The notes under the pieces were generated by a model, which saw only the letters and a list, made by a program, of their open reading frames with translations, was not told the DNA's origin and did not search any database. DNA of 25,213 nucleotides from an uncultured Bacillota bacterium (GTDB lineage Bacteria; Bacillota; Clostridia; Peptostreptococcales; Anaerovoracaceae), in contig CAMPBN010000002.1 of assembly GCA_946638265.1 (NCBI GenBank), positions 1 through 25,213 on the forward strand. The letters are read 5' to 3'. Made by a program: the position numbers and the translations under genes. Below, piece after piece: positions 1-7,205 of this stretch (positions are counted from its first letter, which is position 1; each line of letters starts with the position of its first letter).

Positions 1-746
1 GAGAATGCACAAGCCAGGTCGTCCAGCTGCGGCGACGACACGAATTCGTCCTCTGCGCCCCAAACGCTGCCCTTCTGGCGGTTGTAAACAAAGAGATCGC
101 TACCCAGGATTTTGTCCTTATCAACACCGGCAGCTTCCGCCACCATCTCCATCAGGGATATTTTCCCGCCACCGTCTTTCATTCCCCAAAGCGGCATCAT
201 ATCCACCTGCTTGTTGAATTTATAGCCGTCATTCATGCTTCTGTCCATGTGAATGGCCAGATTCGGAATCAGCACGGTGTCCTTTTCCATATTCATCAAT
301 CTTTCCACGATGCCGTTGCAATTCTGGCAGCAATGGCCGTTGCCGTCACACTCCTCAGTGAACACTCTGCCCGCGATGGAAAGCGGTCTGTCCAGCCATG
401 TGGAGAGAATCATTCCGCCGTAGCCCTCGGTATTCAGGCAAACATATTCGCCACGAACCAGGCCTGCCACTTCCTTGATTTTGAAGTTCGGGCTGTCGCT
501 ATGGGATGCCACAATGCGGTAAGGGCCGTAGCCGTCCGCCGGCACGGTGAAAGCAATAATCGAAGAGCTGTTACGCTTCACATAATATCTGCCGTTTGGC
601 ACCACCAGCCACTTTTCTCTTTCTTTGAGCTCGACGAATTTCGCTTTTTTCAGCATCTCCTCGGCGTTTGCCACCGCATGAAAAGCCGTTGGCGACTTCT
701 CGATAAACTCCAGCATTTCTTTTATATCTTTAAGGTTCTTTTTCAT
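1..746 (-). CDS. apeB: M18 family aminopeptidase, N-terminal part (cut by window edge)
   Basis: Cytosolic zinc aminopeptidase of the M18 (aspartyl aminopeptidase-like) family, which removes N-terminal residues from peptides. I translated 248 codons from the ATG at 746-744, preceded by a good GGAGGAGCG ribosome binding site; the C-terminus lies beyond base 1. Family signatures are an ASHSDSPNFKIK stretch (metal-binding His), LAIHMDRSMNDG, and SSPQLDDLACAF at the edge, matching the conserved S-P-R-L-D-N-L region with its metal-ligand Asp. An unusual cysteine-rich insert (four Cys within about 11 residues, encoded at 318-350) sits before the LIPNLAIH segment. The ATG is 32 bases after the stop of the upstream S-layer gene, so the two are probably co-transcribed. 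The family call is firm; the symbol is by family and the substrate is unknown. Confidence 0.9.
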   Translation of the reverse strand, partial: MKKNLKDIKEMLEFIEKSPTAFHAVANAEEMLKKAKFVELKEREKWLVVPNGRYYVKRNSSSIIAFTVPADGYGPYRIVASHSDSPNFKIKEVAGLVRGEYVCLNTEGYGGMILSTWLDRPLSIAGRVFTEECDGNGHCCQNCNGIVERLMNMEKDTVLIPNLAIHMDRSMNDGYKFNKQVDMMPLWGMKDGGGKISLMEMVAEAAGVDKDKILGSDLFVYNRQKGSVWGAEDEFVSSPQLDDLACAF

Positions 747-778
747 TCGCTCCTCCAAAAATAAATCTCTATTGCATA

Positions 779-3325
779 TTATTTTGCGATGTTCTCACAA
801 AATCTCATAAACATAGCTGCCACCTGCGCGCGGGTAGCGCTGCCCTGTGCGTCAAGGACCGCAGCTCCGCTTTCATCGGTCGTTCCGCTGATGATACCTG
901 TGCCCACTGCCCAAGCCAAAGCTTCCTGTGCATAACCGCTGACACCTGCCGCATCCGGGAACGCATTCAGGTCTCCCTTGGCGCTCACGTCATAGCCTTT
1001 GTACTGCGCATAGCCATAGAGCATCATAGCCAGCTGTTCGCGGGTGATTGGTTTGTTCGCGCCAAAATTTGCGCCCTCGCCACGAGCAATGCCCTTTTCC
1101 ACCAGCCAAGTCACCGCAGCTGCATACCAGTCGCCCGGCTTCACGTCATCAAAGGCCGCAGTATTTCCGCCGGCTGCTGCGCCGTCAAGATTGAACAGCA
1201 TCTGCGCTATCATGGCGCGGCTGCTCTTTGCGTTCGGCTCGAAGCCTTTGTCCGTACCCTGCATGGCGCCTTTGTCTACCACGTAGAGCACCGATTCGAT
1301 ATACCAAGCTCCCGGCACCAAGTCGGAATAACGGGCCAAAAGCTCGCTTGTCGTCATCGTCTGCGCAGGTTTCTGTTCCGGTTCAGGCTCAACTTTGGTC
1401 TCCGTCTCCGGCGTAGTCACTGTTTCGACGTTTGTCCGTCTTTTGTGCCTAGTATTATTAGTATTATTGGTAGCAGGATTTTCAATCAGCTTTGCCTCTC
1501 CGGCATCGGTGATTTCAACGGAAAAGCCGGTATCATCGCTTGCGAAATTCGTTGCCGCACCATTTCCGGAAAGTCCCTTTGTAAAAACGCCGGCAGTCTC
1601 CATCGTCACGCCTACAGTACCTGTCAGGTTGCCTCCGATAGAAATGGTTCCGCCATTTGGCAGATAAACATTGTTATTTTTGTATTCCTGCGTCGCGGAA
1701 AGATATTTGGTATTATCCGTAATCGTCGCATCGCCTGAAAGAGTGAGCTTGGCCCCATCGGCCACATACACACCGCCACCGTTTGTCATTGCAACGTTGT
1801 CTCTGATGGTGCCCCCGGTCATATTGAAAAGACCACCACTTACAACATACACACCGGCACCGTTTTCACTTTTACCGCCGGTAATTTTTCCGGTCTTCGC
1901 TGCACTACTGTCCGACAGTTTCAGTCTGCCCTCAACTGCCATAACCCTTTCATTGGTAAGTTGTTTTAAAGGATCAAAATTGCGATTTATAGTCTTGCCA
2001 TTTAGGTCCAAATAAGCGTCCACAGCCGCAGGGACCGTAAGATATCTACCGATATTTGCAGCCTCAACAAAAGTTGCATTGTTTACGAGTTTAATGTATC
2101 CACCCAGTCGGATATTTGCATACAGCTCATCCCATGTGTCGGCCAACTTCGGATGCTCCGATTCAAAGCCACGCAGCTGAGGACCGTCCGTGCTGCTATA
2201 CCAGTCGTTTTCCCAGCCCAAGCCGGCAAGATCAACGTTTGCAAATGCGCTGTCAGCCAATCCTGTTACATTGGTAAAGGTGCCTGCTAATGCGCCTACA
2301 CTGCTCACTTCACTAGGGAAAAGACAATCCGATATTGTCCCTCCGTCGTAGTGGCCCCCTGCAAGAGCACCGACAAGGCTTACGCTTGTCCTCTGGGCAG
2401 TCACTGTGCCACCTCGATGATAGCCCTTAGAAATCTCTCCATTATTACGTCCCGCAATGCCGCCGGCCCAACAGCTTTCAGCATTTGCTGTGATATCGCC
2501 TGCATTGTCAAAGCAGTATACCACCTTGGCACTATTATAATTAAACCCCACAATGCCGCCGGCCCTGACATTTGCAGATCCATTCGCCGTCACCGCTCCG
2601 CTACCTTTGTGGAAGCAATTTGTCAATACACCGACTTGTTCGTTTCCGCCGGCCACTCCACCGACATTGGCGCTATCTCCTGTCGCCGCAATGTCGCCGG
2701 CCGTATTGCAACAGTAGATTATTGTCCCCCCAACGTTGCTTCCCGCAATGCCTCCGGCGTATGCTGTTGCTGTGCCGGACTGTGCACAGACTGTGGATGT
2801 GTCACCTATCCATCTGCAGGCTCTGATGATACCCTCTTCATTCAGGCCTACTATGCCTCCGGCGTATGCATAACCGTCAGAATTCCTCGCCGAGACGTTA
2901 CCGCTGGCCACCACATTTTTCACTACACCTCCCGCGCCGACACGTCCGAACAATCCCGCATAAATATAGTCAACTCCTGAACTTCCGACGCCATTCAATA
3001 TAATCTCATGGTTACCGCCATCAAAAATGCCGGTATATTTTGTCGTAACCGTGCCAATAGGCTCCCAACCTGCCGGAATTGTAAGATTCGTCGTCACCAC
3101 TGCACAAGCAGCGCTGTTTTGCGGCACAGCAGAGTTACCATTGACTATGTCGCGAAATTCTGCCAGCTTTTCCGGTGCATCAATTATATACGGATTGGTG
3201 GGAGTGCCGGCTCCTTCGCCGCTCCAGCCAGATATTGCCCTTGCTGTCTCCCCAAAGGCAGGCACCAAGGCACATACCAGCGCAATTGTTAATATCCAAG
3301 AAGTAAATTTTTTTCTGAAGCCCAT
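779..3325 (-). CDS. S-layer-anchored GLUG-repeat surface protein with three SLH domains
   Basis: Secreted cell-wall protein of 848 residues. A signal peptide (basic MGFRKK, hydrophobic core, cleavage near residue 30 after ETARA) is followed by about six GLUG-type repeats, roughly residues 100-350 (GGIVGLN, GGIAGSN, GGVAGGN, GGIVGFN, GGIAGRN and a weaker one). A parallel-beta-helix-like region follows (about 440-610; GGGVYV, TISIGGNLTGTV). Then comes a charged Pro/Glu linker (about 630-660) and three SLH domains (about 660-848), with the usual W-Y-...-V-...-G-...-R-...-M pattern. SLH domains bind pyruvylated secondary wall polymer and hold proteins in the S-layer. GLUG repeats occur in adhesins and some secreted proteases, but no catalytic domain is visible, so adhesion or matrix interaction is inferred. 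The ATG is set by AGAGGAATTACAT just upstream. Its own promoter is at 3431-3459. Confidence 0.9.
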   Translation of the reverse strand: MGFRKKFTSWILTIALVCALVPAFGETARAISGWSGEGAGTPTNPYIIDAPEKLAEFRDIVNGNSAVPQNSAACAVVTTNLTIPAGWEPIGTVTTKYTGIFDGGNHEIILNGVGSSGVDYIYAGLFGRVGAGGVVKNVVASGNVSARNSDGYAYAGGIVGLNEEGIIRACRWIGDTSTVCAQSGTATAYAGGIAGSNVGGTIIYCCNTAGDIAATGDSANVGGVAGGNEQVGVLTNCFHKGSGAVTANGSANVRAGGIVGFNYNSAKVVYCFDNAGDITANAESCWAGGIAGRNNGEISKGYHRGGTVTAQRTSVSLVGALAGGHYDGGTISDCLFPSEVSSVGALAGTFTNVTGLADSAFANVDLAGLGWENDWYSSTDGPQLRGFESEHPKLADTWDELYANIRLGGYIKLVNNATFVEAANIGRYLTVPAAVDAYLDLNGKTINRNFDPLKQLTNERVMAVEGRLKLSDSSAAKTGKITGGKSENGAGVYVVSGGLFNMTGGTIRDNVAMTNGGGVYVADGAKLTLSGDATITDNTKYLSATQEYKNNNVYLPNGGTISIGGNLTGTVGVTMETAGVFTKGLSGNGAATNFASDDTGFSVEITDAGEAKLIENPATNNTNNTRHKRRTNVETVTTPETETKVEPEPEQKPAQTMTTSELLARYSDLVPGAWYIESVLYVVDKGAMQGTDKGFEPNAKSSRAMIAQMLFNLDGAAAGGNTAAFDDVKPGDWYAAAVTWLVEKGIARGEGANFGANKPITREQLAMMLYGYAQYKGYDVSAKGDLNAFPDAAGVSGYAQEALAWAVGTGIISGTTDESGAAVLDAQGSATRAQVAAMFMRFCENIAK

Positions 3326-3430
3326 ATGTAATTCCTCTCTTACTTAAGAACACCACTGTTTTCGCGAAGCGCTAAGACCCCACAGACCATGTCCACAGCG
3401 GCGTTATCCTATTGCGCGCCCGCACCTTAA

Positions 3431-3459
3431 ATTATAGTAATTATCAGCTTTTTAGTCAA
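3431..3459 (-). promoter_or_regulatory. Promoter of the SLH-domain gene
   Basis: On the minus strand, TTGACT (3459-3454), a 17-base spacer and a perfect TATAAT (3436-3431). Transcription would start near 3424, leaving a leader of about 100 bases before the ATG at 3325. I see no known riboswitch in that leader. Confidence 0.75.
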
Positions 3460-3471
3460 TATTGCCCGCTC

Positions 3472-3493
3472 GCAAGCCTGCAACGCCCAGCCC
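3472..3493. repeat. Short interspersed repeat, copy 1
   Basis: A 22-base segment (core GCCTGCAA-GCCCA) that recurs with three differences at 3832-3853. It lies next to the SLH promoter and belongs to the repeat cluster that fills the intergenic region before tdh. No coding role is apparent. Confidence 0.55.
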
Positions 3494-3539
3494 GCAAGAG
3501 CGGTAAGCAGTCGGTCCGCAAGAGCGGCAGGCGATTGGC
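3492..3539. repeat. Two tandem 24-base units
   Basis: Two adjacent 24-base units. The first 12 bases, CCGCAAGAGCGG, are identical (3492-3503 and 3516-3527) and the remaining 12 match at 6 positions. The unit is weakly palindromic (CCGC...GCGG). Confidence 0.6.
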
Positions 3540-3547
3540 CCGCCGCA

Positions 3548-3624
3548 ATGTTTCACGGCCTTCCACCGCCATATTTTTGCATTTGGCAGAGAAAGTCACA
3601 TTTGCGGGCTTCTGTTCTGCCATT
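3548..3624. repeat. Intergenic hairpin repeat, copy 1 (77 bp)
   Basis: Starts ATGTTTCACGG and ends TCTGCCATT. It contains TTGGCAGAG, the shared core CATTTGCGGGC and a closing TTCTGCCA, so TGGCAGA/TCTGCCA can pair around a loop of about 25 bases. A second, 76-bp copy lies at 3726-3801. The outer ends and the core are well conserved, while the first spacer has diverged. Confidence 0.65.
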
Positions 3625-3725
3625 TTGAGCGCTTTTGCCAATGATTTTTGTCTAAATTGCCTCATATTCTAAAATTTTCAAGTATTATTTTGGCAAAAGC
3701 TCCTCATTTGGAAAAATTTAGTCAA

Positions 3726-3801
3726 ATGTTTCACGGAAAATAGGCCTTTTTAATGAAAATTGGCAGAGTAAATCTCATTTGCGGGCCACCGCTCTGCCAT
3801 T
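3726..3801. repeat. Intergenic hairpin repeat, copy 2 (76 bp)
   Basis: The second copy of the 3548-3624 element, in the same orientation and 178 bases downstream. Here the stem is a perfect 8 bases: TGGCAGAG (3761-3768) with CTCTGCCA (3792-3799). Keeping the pairing while the loop changes argues that the structure, in DNA or RNA, is maintained. Confidence 0.65.
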
Positions 3802-3831
3802 CGAAGCCGCCAGCACTATCCGCGCTACCCC

Positions 3832-3853
3832 GCAGGCCTGCAATGCCCACCCC
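3832..3853. repeat. Short interspersed repeat, copy 2
   Basis: Diverged copy of the 22-base segment at 3472-3493, lying on the other side of the two hairpin repeats. The rest of 3326-4008 holds only the two divergent promoters; I see no gene in it. Confidence 0.55.
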
Positions 3854-3896
3854 CGTGTTCGGTTTTTTCGATAACCCGCGTGCGTTAAAATCCCTA

Positions 3897-3925
3897 TTGT
3901 CTTCGCAGGGACGCGAGACTAAAAT
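3897..3925 (+). promoter_or_regulatory. Promoter of tdh-kbl
   Basis: TTGTCT (3897-3902), a 17-base spacer and TAAAAT (3920-3925), placing the start near 3932 and giving a leader of about 75 bases before the tdh ATG. I looked for a glycine riboswitch in this leader and found no convincing match. Confidence 0.6.
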
Positions 3926-4008
3926 ATATGTAGAAAAAAGTGGAAGATTCCCGAGAGATGCTCTTAGAGAAAGCGGACGGTAACCGGACACAAAGGAAGG
4001 AGTAAATA

Positions 4009-5046
4009 ATGCAAAAATTAATGGATGCAATAGTAAAACCTGCGGCTGCGCCGGGGCTGGAACTCCGCCGGGTGCCTGAGCCGGAGGTCGGGCCGGGAGA
4101 AGTTCTCATCAAGATTCACAAGACTGCCATCTGCGGCACCGACGTACACATCTACGACTGGAACCCTTGGTCGGCTCAGCACATCAAACCGCCTATGGTC
4201 ATCGGCCACGAATATGTGGGCGAGATCGCAGAGCTGGGAGCCGGCGTCACGGGATTTAAAATAGGGCAGAGAGTCAGCGGCGAGGGACACATCACCTGCG
4301 GACATTGCCGCAACTGCCACAACGGCAATATTCAGTGGTGCAAGGACACCAAGAGCGTGGGCGTGGACAGAGACGGTGCCTTTGCCGAATACGTCTGCAT
4401 TCCTGCTTCGAATGTAATCGCCATCGACCCTGAAATGGATGAAGATATAGTCGCTATGTTCGATGCGGTGGGCAACGCCACACACACAGCCCTGATGTTC
4501 GACCTGGTGGGCGAAGACGTGCTGATCACCGGCGCAGGCCCTATCGGCATCATCGCAGTGGCCATCGCAAAATACGCCGGAGCCCGCAGAGTCATCATCA
4601 CCGACATCAGCGACGACCGTCTGCAGCTGGCGAAAAAACTGGGTGCCGACGCAGCAGTAAACACCACCAAAGAAGACCTTTGGGATGTAATGCGCGCTCA
4701 GGGCATCAAAGAAGGCATCGACGTGGGTCTGGAGATGTCCGGCAGCCCGGCAGCGCTGAATCAGATGATCGGCGTGATGCGAAACGGAGGCAAGATCAGC
4801 CTCCTGGGGCTGGGCAACAGCGACGCCACACTGGACCTGAACAATGTGATCTGCAAAGGCCTCACCCTGCAGGGCATCTACGGCCGCAAGCTGGACAACT
4901 GGCATCAGATGACATACATGGTGCAGGGCGGCTTGAATCTGGCGCCTGCCATCACGCACCGCTTTAATTACAAGGACTTCGAAAAGGGTTTTGAAGCAAT
5001 GCACAGCGGCAAATCCGGAAAAGTCATTCTGGACTGGACCAAATAA
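4009..5046 (+). CDS. tdh: L-threonine 3-dehydrogenase
   Basis: Zinc- and NAD-dependent cytosolic enzyme that oxidises L-threonine to 2-amino-3-ketobutyrate. Its 345 residues are close to the family norm (about 340). Visible features are the catalytic zinc site (Cys42 in CGTDVHIY, His67-Glu68 in GHEYVGE), the structural zinc cysteines C97, C100, C103 and C111, and the Rossmann motif GAGPIGIIA with an acidic ITDIS strand end typical of NAD preference. The start is fixed by GGAAGGAG seven bases before the ATG. The next gene is kbl, so together they form the two-step threonine-to-glycine route. Confidence 0.96.
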   Translation: MQKLMDAIVKPAAAPGLELRRVPEPEVGPGEVLIKIHKTAICGTDVHIYDWNPWSAQHIKPPMVIGHEYVGEIAELGAGVTGFKIGQRVSGEGHITCGHCRNCHNGNIQWCKDTKSVGVDRDGAFAEYVCIPASNVIAIDPEMDEDIVAMFDAVGNATHTALMFDLVGEDVLITGAGPIGIIAVAIAKYAGARRVIITDISDDRLQLAKKLGADAAVNTTKEDLWDVMRAQGIKEGIDVGLEMSGSPAALNQMIGVMRNGGKISLLGLGNSDATLDLNNVICKGLTLQGIYGRKLDNWHQMTYMVQGGLNLAPAITHRFNYKDFEKGFEAMHSGKSGKVILDWTK

Positions 5047-5050
5047 AAAC

Positions 5051-5081
5051 GGGCCTCGCAGACCCGATGCGATAGTTTTTT
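5051..5081 (+). promoter_or_regulatory. Possible hairpin/attenuator between tdh and kbl
   Basis: The 54-base gap holds two mutually exclusive small stems. One is CGGG...CCCG. The other is TCGCA (5056-5060) with TGCGA (5068-5072), followed two bases later by six T residues (5076-5081). The second resembles a weak intrinsic terminator or processing site just ahead of the kbl ribosome binding site. It may be fortuitous. Confidence 0.3.
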
Positions 5082-5100
5082 GAAAGGAGAAATTCACTCT

Positions 5101-6288
5101 ATGAAAAAAGCATATGAACTGATAAATCAGGAGCTGCAGTCCATCCGCGACGCAGGCACCTGGCGCGAAGAGCGCATTATCACCACTCCACAGAGCGACG
5201 TCATCGACACCACTGCCAAAAAAAGAGTAGTAAACATGTGCGCCAACAACTATCTGGGACTGGCTGACAACAAAGAACTCATCAAGGCCGCCAAGGATTG
5301 CTACGACAAGTGGGGCTTTGGCCTCGCTTCCGTAAGATTTATCTGCGGCACTCAGCAAATTCACAAGGATCTGGAAAAGCGTCTGGCCAAGTTTGTGGGC
5401 ACAGACGACTGCATCCTCTATTCTTCCTGCTTCGATGCCAACGGCGGACTGTTCGAAACCATCTTGGGACCGGAGGACGCAGTTATTTCCGATGAGCTGA
5501 ATCACGCTTCCATCATCGACGGCGTGCGTCTTTGCAAGGCTCACAAATATCGCTACAAGAACAATGACATGGACGACCTGAAGGCCAAGCTGGAAGAAGC
5601 CAAGGCCGAGGGCGCAGTGAAGATCATCATCGCCACCGACGGCGTTTTCTCCATGGACGGCTATATCGCCAACCTGAAGGGCATTTGCGATCTGGCAGAA
5701 CAGTACGACGCGCTGGTCATGGTAGATGACAGCCACGCAGTAGGTTTCATGGGCGAGCACGGCAGAGGCACTGCAGAATATTGCGGTGTCATGGGCAGAG
5801 TGGACATTATCACAGGCACTCTGGGCAAAGCCCTGGGCGGCGCATCCGGCGGCTACACCTGTGCGTCCCAGCCGGTCATCGACCTGCTTCGCCAGAAATC
5901 CAGACCTTATCTTTTCTCGAACACAGTGGCACCGGCCATCTGCGCCGCCGCCATCAAGACCATAGATCTTCTGGAAGGATCCACGGCGCTCCGCGACAAA
6001 GTTCACGAAAACGCTCGCTACTTCCGCGCAGAGATGGAAAAGCTGGGCTTTGACCTGCTGCCGGGCGAGCATCCTATCGTCCCTGTAATGCTCTACGACC
6101 CTCGCGTGGCCGCTGAGTTTGCAAAACGCATGCTGGAAAAGGGCGTCTATGTCATCGGTTTCTGCTATCCGGTAGTACCGAAGGGCAAGGACCGCATCCG
6201 CACCCAGATGTCCGCGGCTCACACCAAGGAGGACCTGGACTTTGCGGTAAAGTGCTTCGCAGAAGTAAAAAAAGAAATGAATCTGTAA
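5101..6288 (+). CDS. kbl: Glycine C-acetyltransferase (2-amino-3-ketobutyrate CoA ligase)
   Basis: PLP enzyme of the alpha-oxoamine synthase family that cleaves 2-amino-3-ketobutyrate with CoA to glycine and acetyl-CoA. It has 395 residues, the usual family size. Key features are FICGTQQIHKDLE near the N-terminus, the VDDSHAVGFMG cofactor-binding strand (Asp209/Asp210, His212), and the Schiff-base lysine Lys243 in TGTLGKALGGASGGY. An in-frame TTG at 5080 overlaps the ribosome binding site, so the ATG at 5101 behind GAAAGGAG is chosen. It is the second gene of the tdh operon and ends at a terminator. Confidence 0.96.
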   Translation: MKKAYELINQELQSIRDAGTWREERIITTPQSDVIDTTAKKRVVNMCANNYLGLADNKELIKAAKDCYDKWGFGLASVRFICGTQQIHKDLEKRLAKFVGTDDCILYSSCFDANGGLFETILGPEDAVISDELNHASIIDGVRLCKAHKYRYKNNDMDDLKAKLEEAKAEGAVKIIIATDGVFSMDGYIANLKGICDLAEQYDALVMVDDSHAVGFMGEHGRGTAEYCGVMGRVDIITGTLGKALGGASGGYTCASQPVIDLLRQKSRPYLFSNTVAPAICAAAIKTIDLLEGSTALRDKVHENARYFRAEMEKLGFDLLPGEHPIVPVMLYDPRVAAEFAKRMLEKGVYVIGFCYPVVPKGKDRIRTQMSAAHTKEDLDFAVKCFAEVKKEMNL

Positions 6289-6294
6289 TCAAAC

Positions 6295-6327
6295 ACCCGG
6301 GCCGGCTGATCCGACTCGGGTTTTTTA
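6295..6327 (+). terminator. Rho-independent terminator after kbl
   Basis: ACCCG...CGGGT stem with a GC-rich middle, followed by six T residues, directly after the kbl stop. On the opposite strand the hairpin is followed only by a short T-poor run, so it serves kbl best, although the convergent operon ending at 6374 may also use it. Confidence 0.8.
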
Positions 6328-6373
6328 TTCCTGTATTTCGTTCTCCCTTGTATTTGCGACATATTTTTATCTG

Positions 6374-7192
6374 CTACAACGAATTCTCCCACTTCTTGGT
6401 CTCGAAGAAATGGTCCACGGCAGCCATGATATCTTCCCTGCCGGTGGATTTCAGCAGATACCCCTGAGGCTTCAGCGCCATGACCGTCATCACGCTTTCC
6501 TTGTCGGATTTGCCGGTCAGGAATATGATCGGAATCTCTTTGGCGTCGTGCTCGCTGCGAATCATCTCCATGACCTGCGGCCCCGGCGTGATAGGCATAT
6601 CGTAGTCCAGCAGGATCAAGTCCGGCTTGTGGTTGGCGATGTAGGTGATGGCCTGCATGCCCGAGCGCACGGGTGTGATGTTGTATTTCATGGAAAGCCA
6701 GTCCTGCATGATTTTCAAAAATGCAGGATCGTCGTCCACCAGCAGGATGTGCTTTCCTTTTCTGCGCTCTTCGTCCGCAAGAGCGAGGGCTACAATGGAA
6801 GCAGCCAGCTGCTTCATATCCACTGGGCGCTTGAATTCTTTTGAGATGTACTGTTCAGGCAGCGCCTCTCGCACCTCGGCCAGCTCTTTTTCGTATCCCA
6901 CGATGCAAAGCGGCTTTTCGTCCTCGATGCAAAGGTCTTTGAGATATACGAAAAATCCGGCCGCATCGAAAAGGAAGTCTCCGCCGTAGAGCAGGTAAAT
7001 ATCCGTCTTGTCGCGTAAGGCGTCGATTTGCTTTACTTCGGGCGGTGTCAGCGCTATCCCGAAGCCCTCTTTTTCCAAGGCCTTTTCCAGCGCATCGGTC
7101 ATGAAAGCCGAGCCCTGGCTGATGATCGTGATGTTGCTTTTTCTTTCGCTCTGTTCCGCTTCTTCGTTTTCACGATAAATTTTCTCTTCCAT
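6374..7192 (-). CDS. Response regulator with a degenerate plus an intact receiver domain, no output domain
   Basis: Cytosolic phosphorelay protein of 272 residues. The C-terminal receiver (about 146-272) is complete: acidic pocket DDD at 153-155, phospho-acceptor Asp196 in LILLDYDMP, Thr226 in FLTGK, and the conserved Lys in YLLKS. The N-terminal half (about 19-140) folds like a second receiver by pattern (ITIISQ strand, LCIVGY, FKRPVD resembling the K-P end), but has no acceptor Asp (IYLLYGGDF at that place). No DNA-binding or enzymatic output follows. I chose ATG 7192, behind AAAGGTG, over an upstream in-frame start at 7243 that would overlap the kinase gene. It is the last gene of the operon, 13 bases after the kinase stop, so it is the likely partner of the kinase HPt or REC. 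Confidence 0.88.
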   Translation of the reverse strand: MEEKIYRENEEAEQSERKSNITIISQGSAFMTDALEKALEKEGFGIALTPPEVKQIDALRDKTDIYLLYGGDFLFDAAGFFVYLKDLCIEDEKPLCIVGYEKELAEVREALPEQYISKEFKRPVDMKQLAASIVALALADEERRKGKHILLVDDDPAFLKIMQDWLSMKYNITPVRSGMQAITYIANHKPDLILLDYDMPITPGPQVMEMIRSEHDAKEIPIIFLTGKSDKESVMTVMALKPQGYLLKSTGREDIMAAVDHFFETKKWENSL

Positions 7193-7205
7193 CTTTTCGC
7201 ACCTT

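Noticed and set aside
2351..2980. A 209-codon plus-strand frame opposite the GLUG repeats
   Set aside because: It is a shadow of the repetitive Gly/Ala-rich minus-strand coding sequence; its cysteine-rich pattern mirrors the repeats.
3326..3430. c-di-GMP riboswitch in the SLH-gene leader
   Set aside because: I looked because an EAL protein is nearby, but the conserved GEMM-type core is absent.
3412..3672. Short open frames on both strands in the SLH-tdh intergenic region
   Set aside because: They run across a promoter and the repeat cluster, have no ribosome binding site and no recognisable protein pattern.
3492..3801. CRISPR array
   Set aside because: There are only two copies of each unit, the spacing is irregular, the repeats are diverged, and no cas genes are in the window.
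3926..4008. Glycine riboswitch ahead of tdh-kbl
   Set aside because: The pathway would fit, but the conserved glycine-aptamer core sequences are not present in this short leader.
4018..6222. A 734-codon open frame on the minus strand opposite tdh and kbl
   Set aside because: It is antisense to two well-conserved enzymes, has no ribosome binding site, and its composition is that of a reverse-strand shadow of GC-biased codons.
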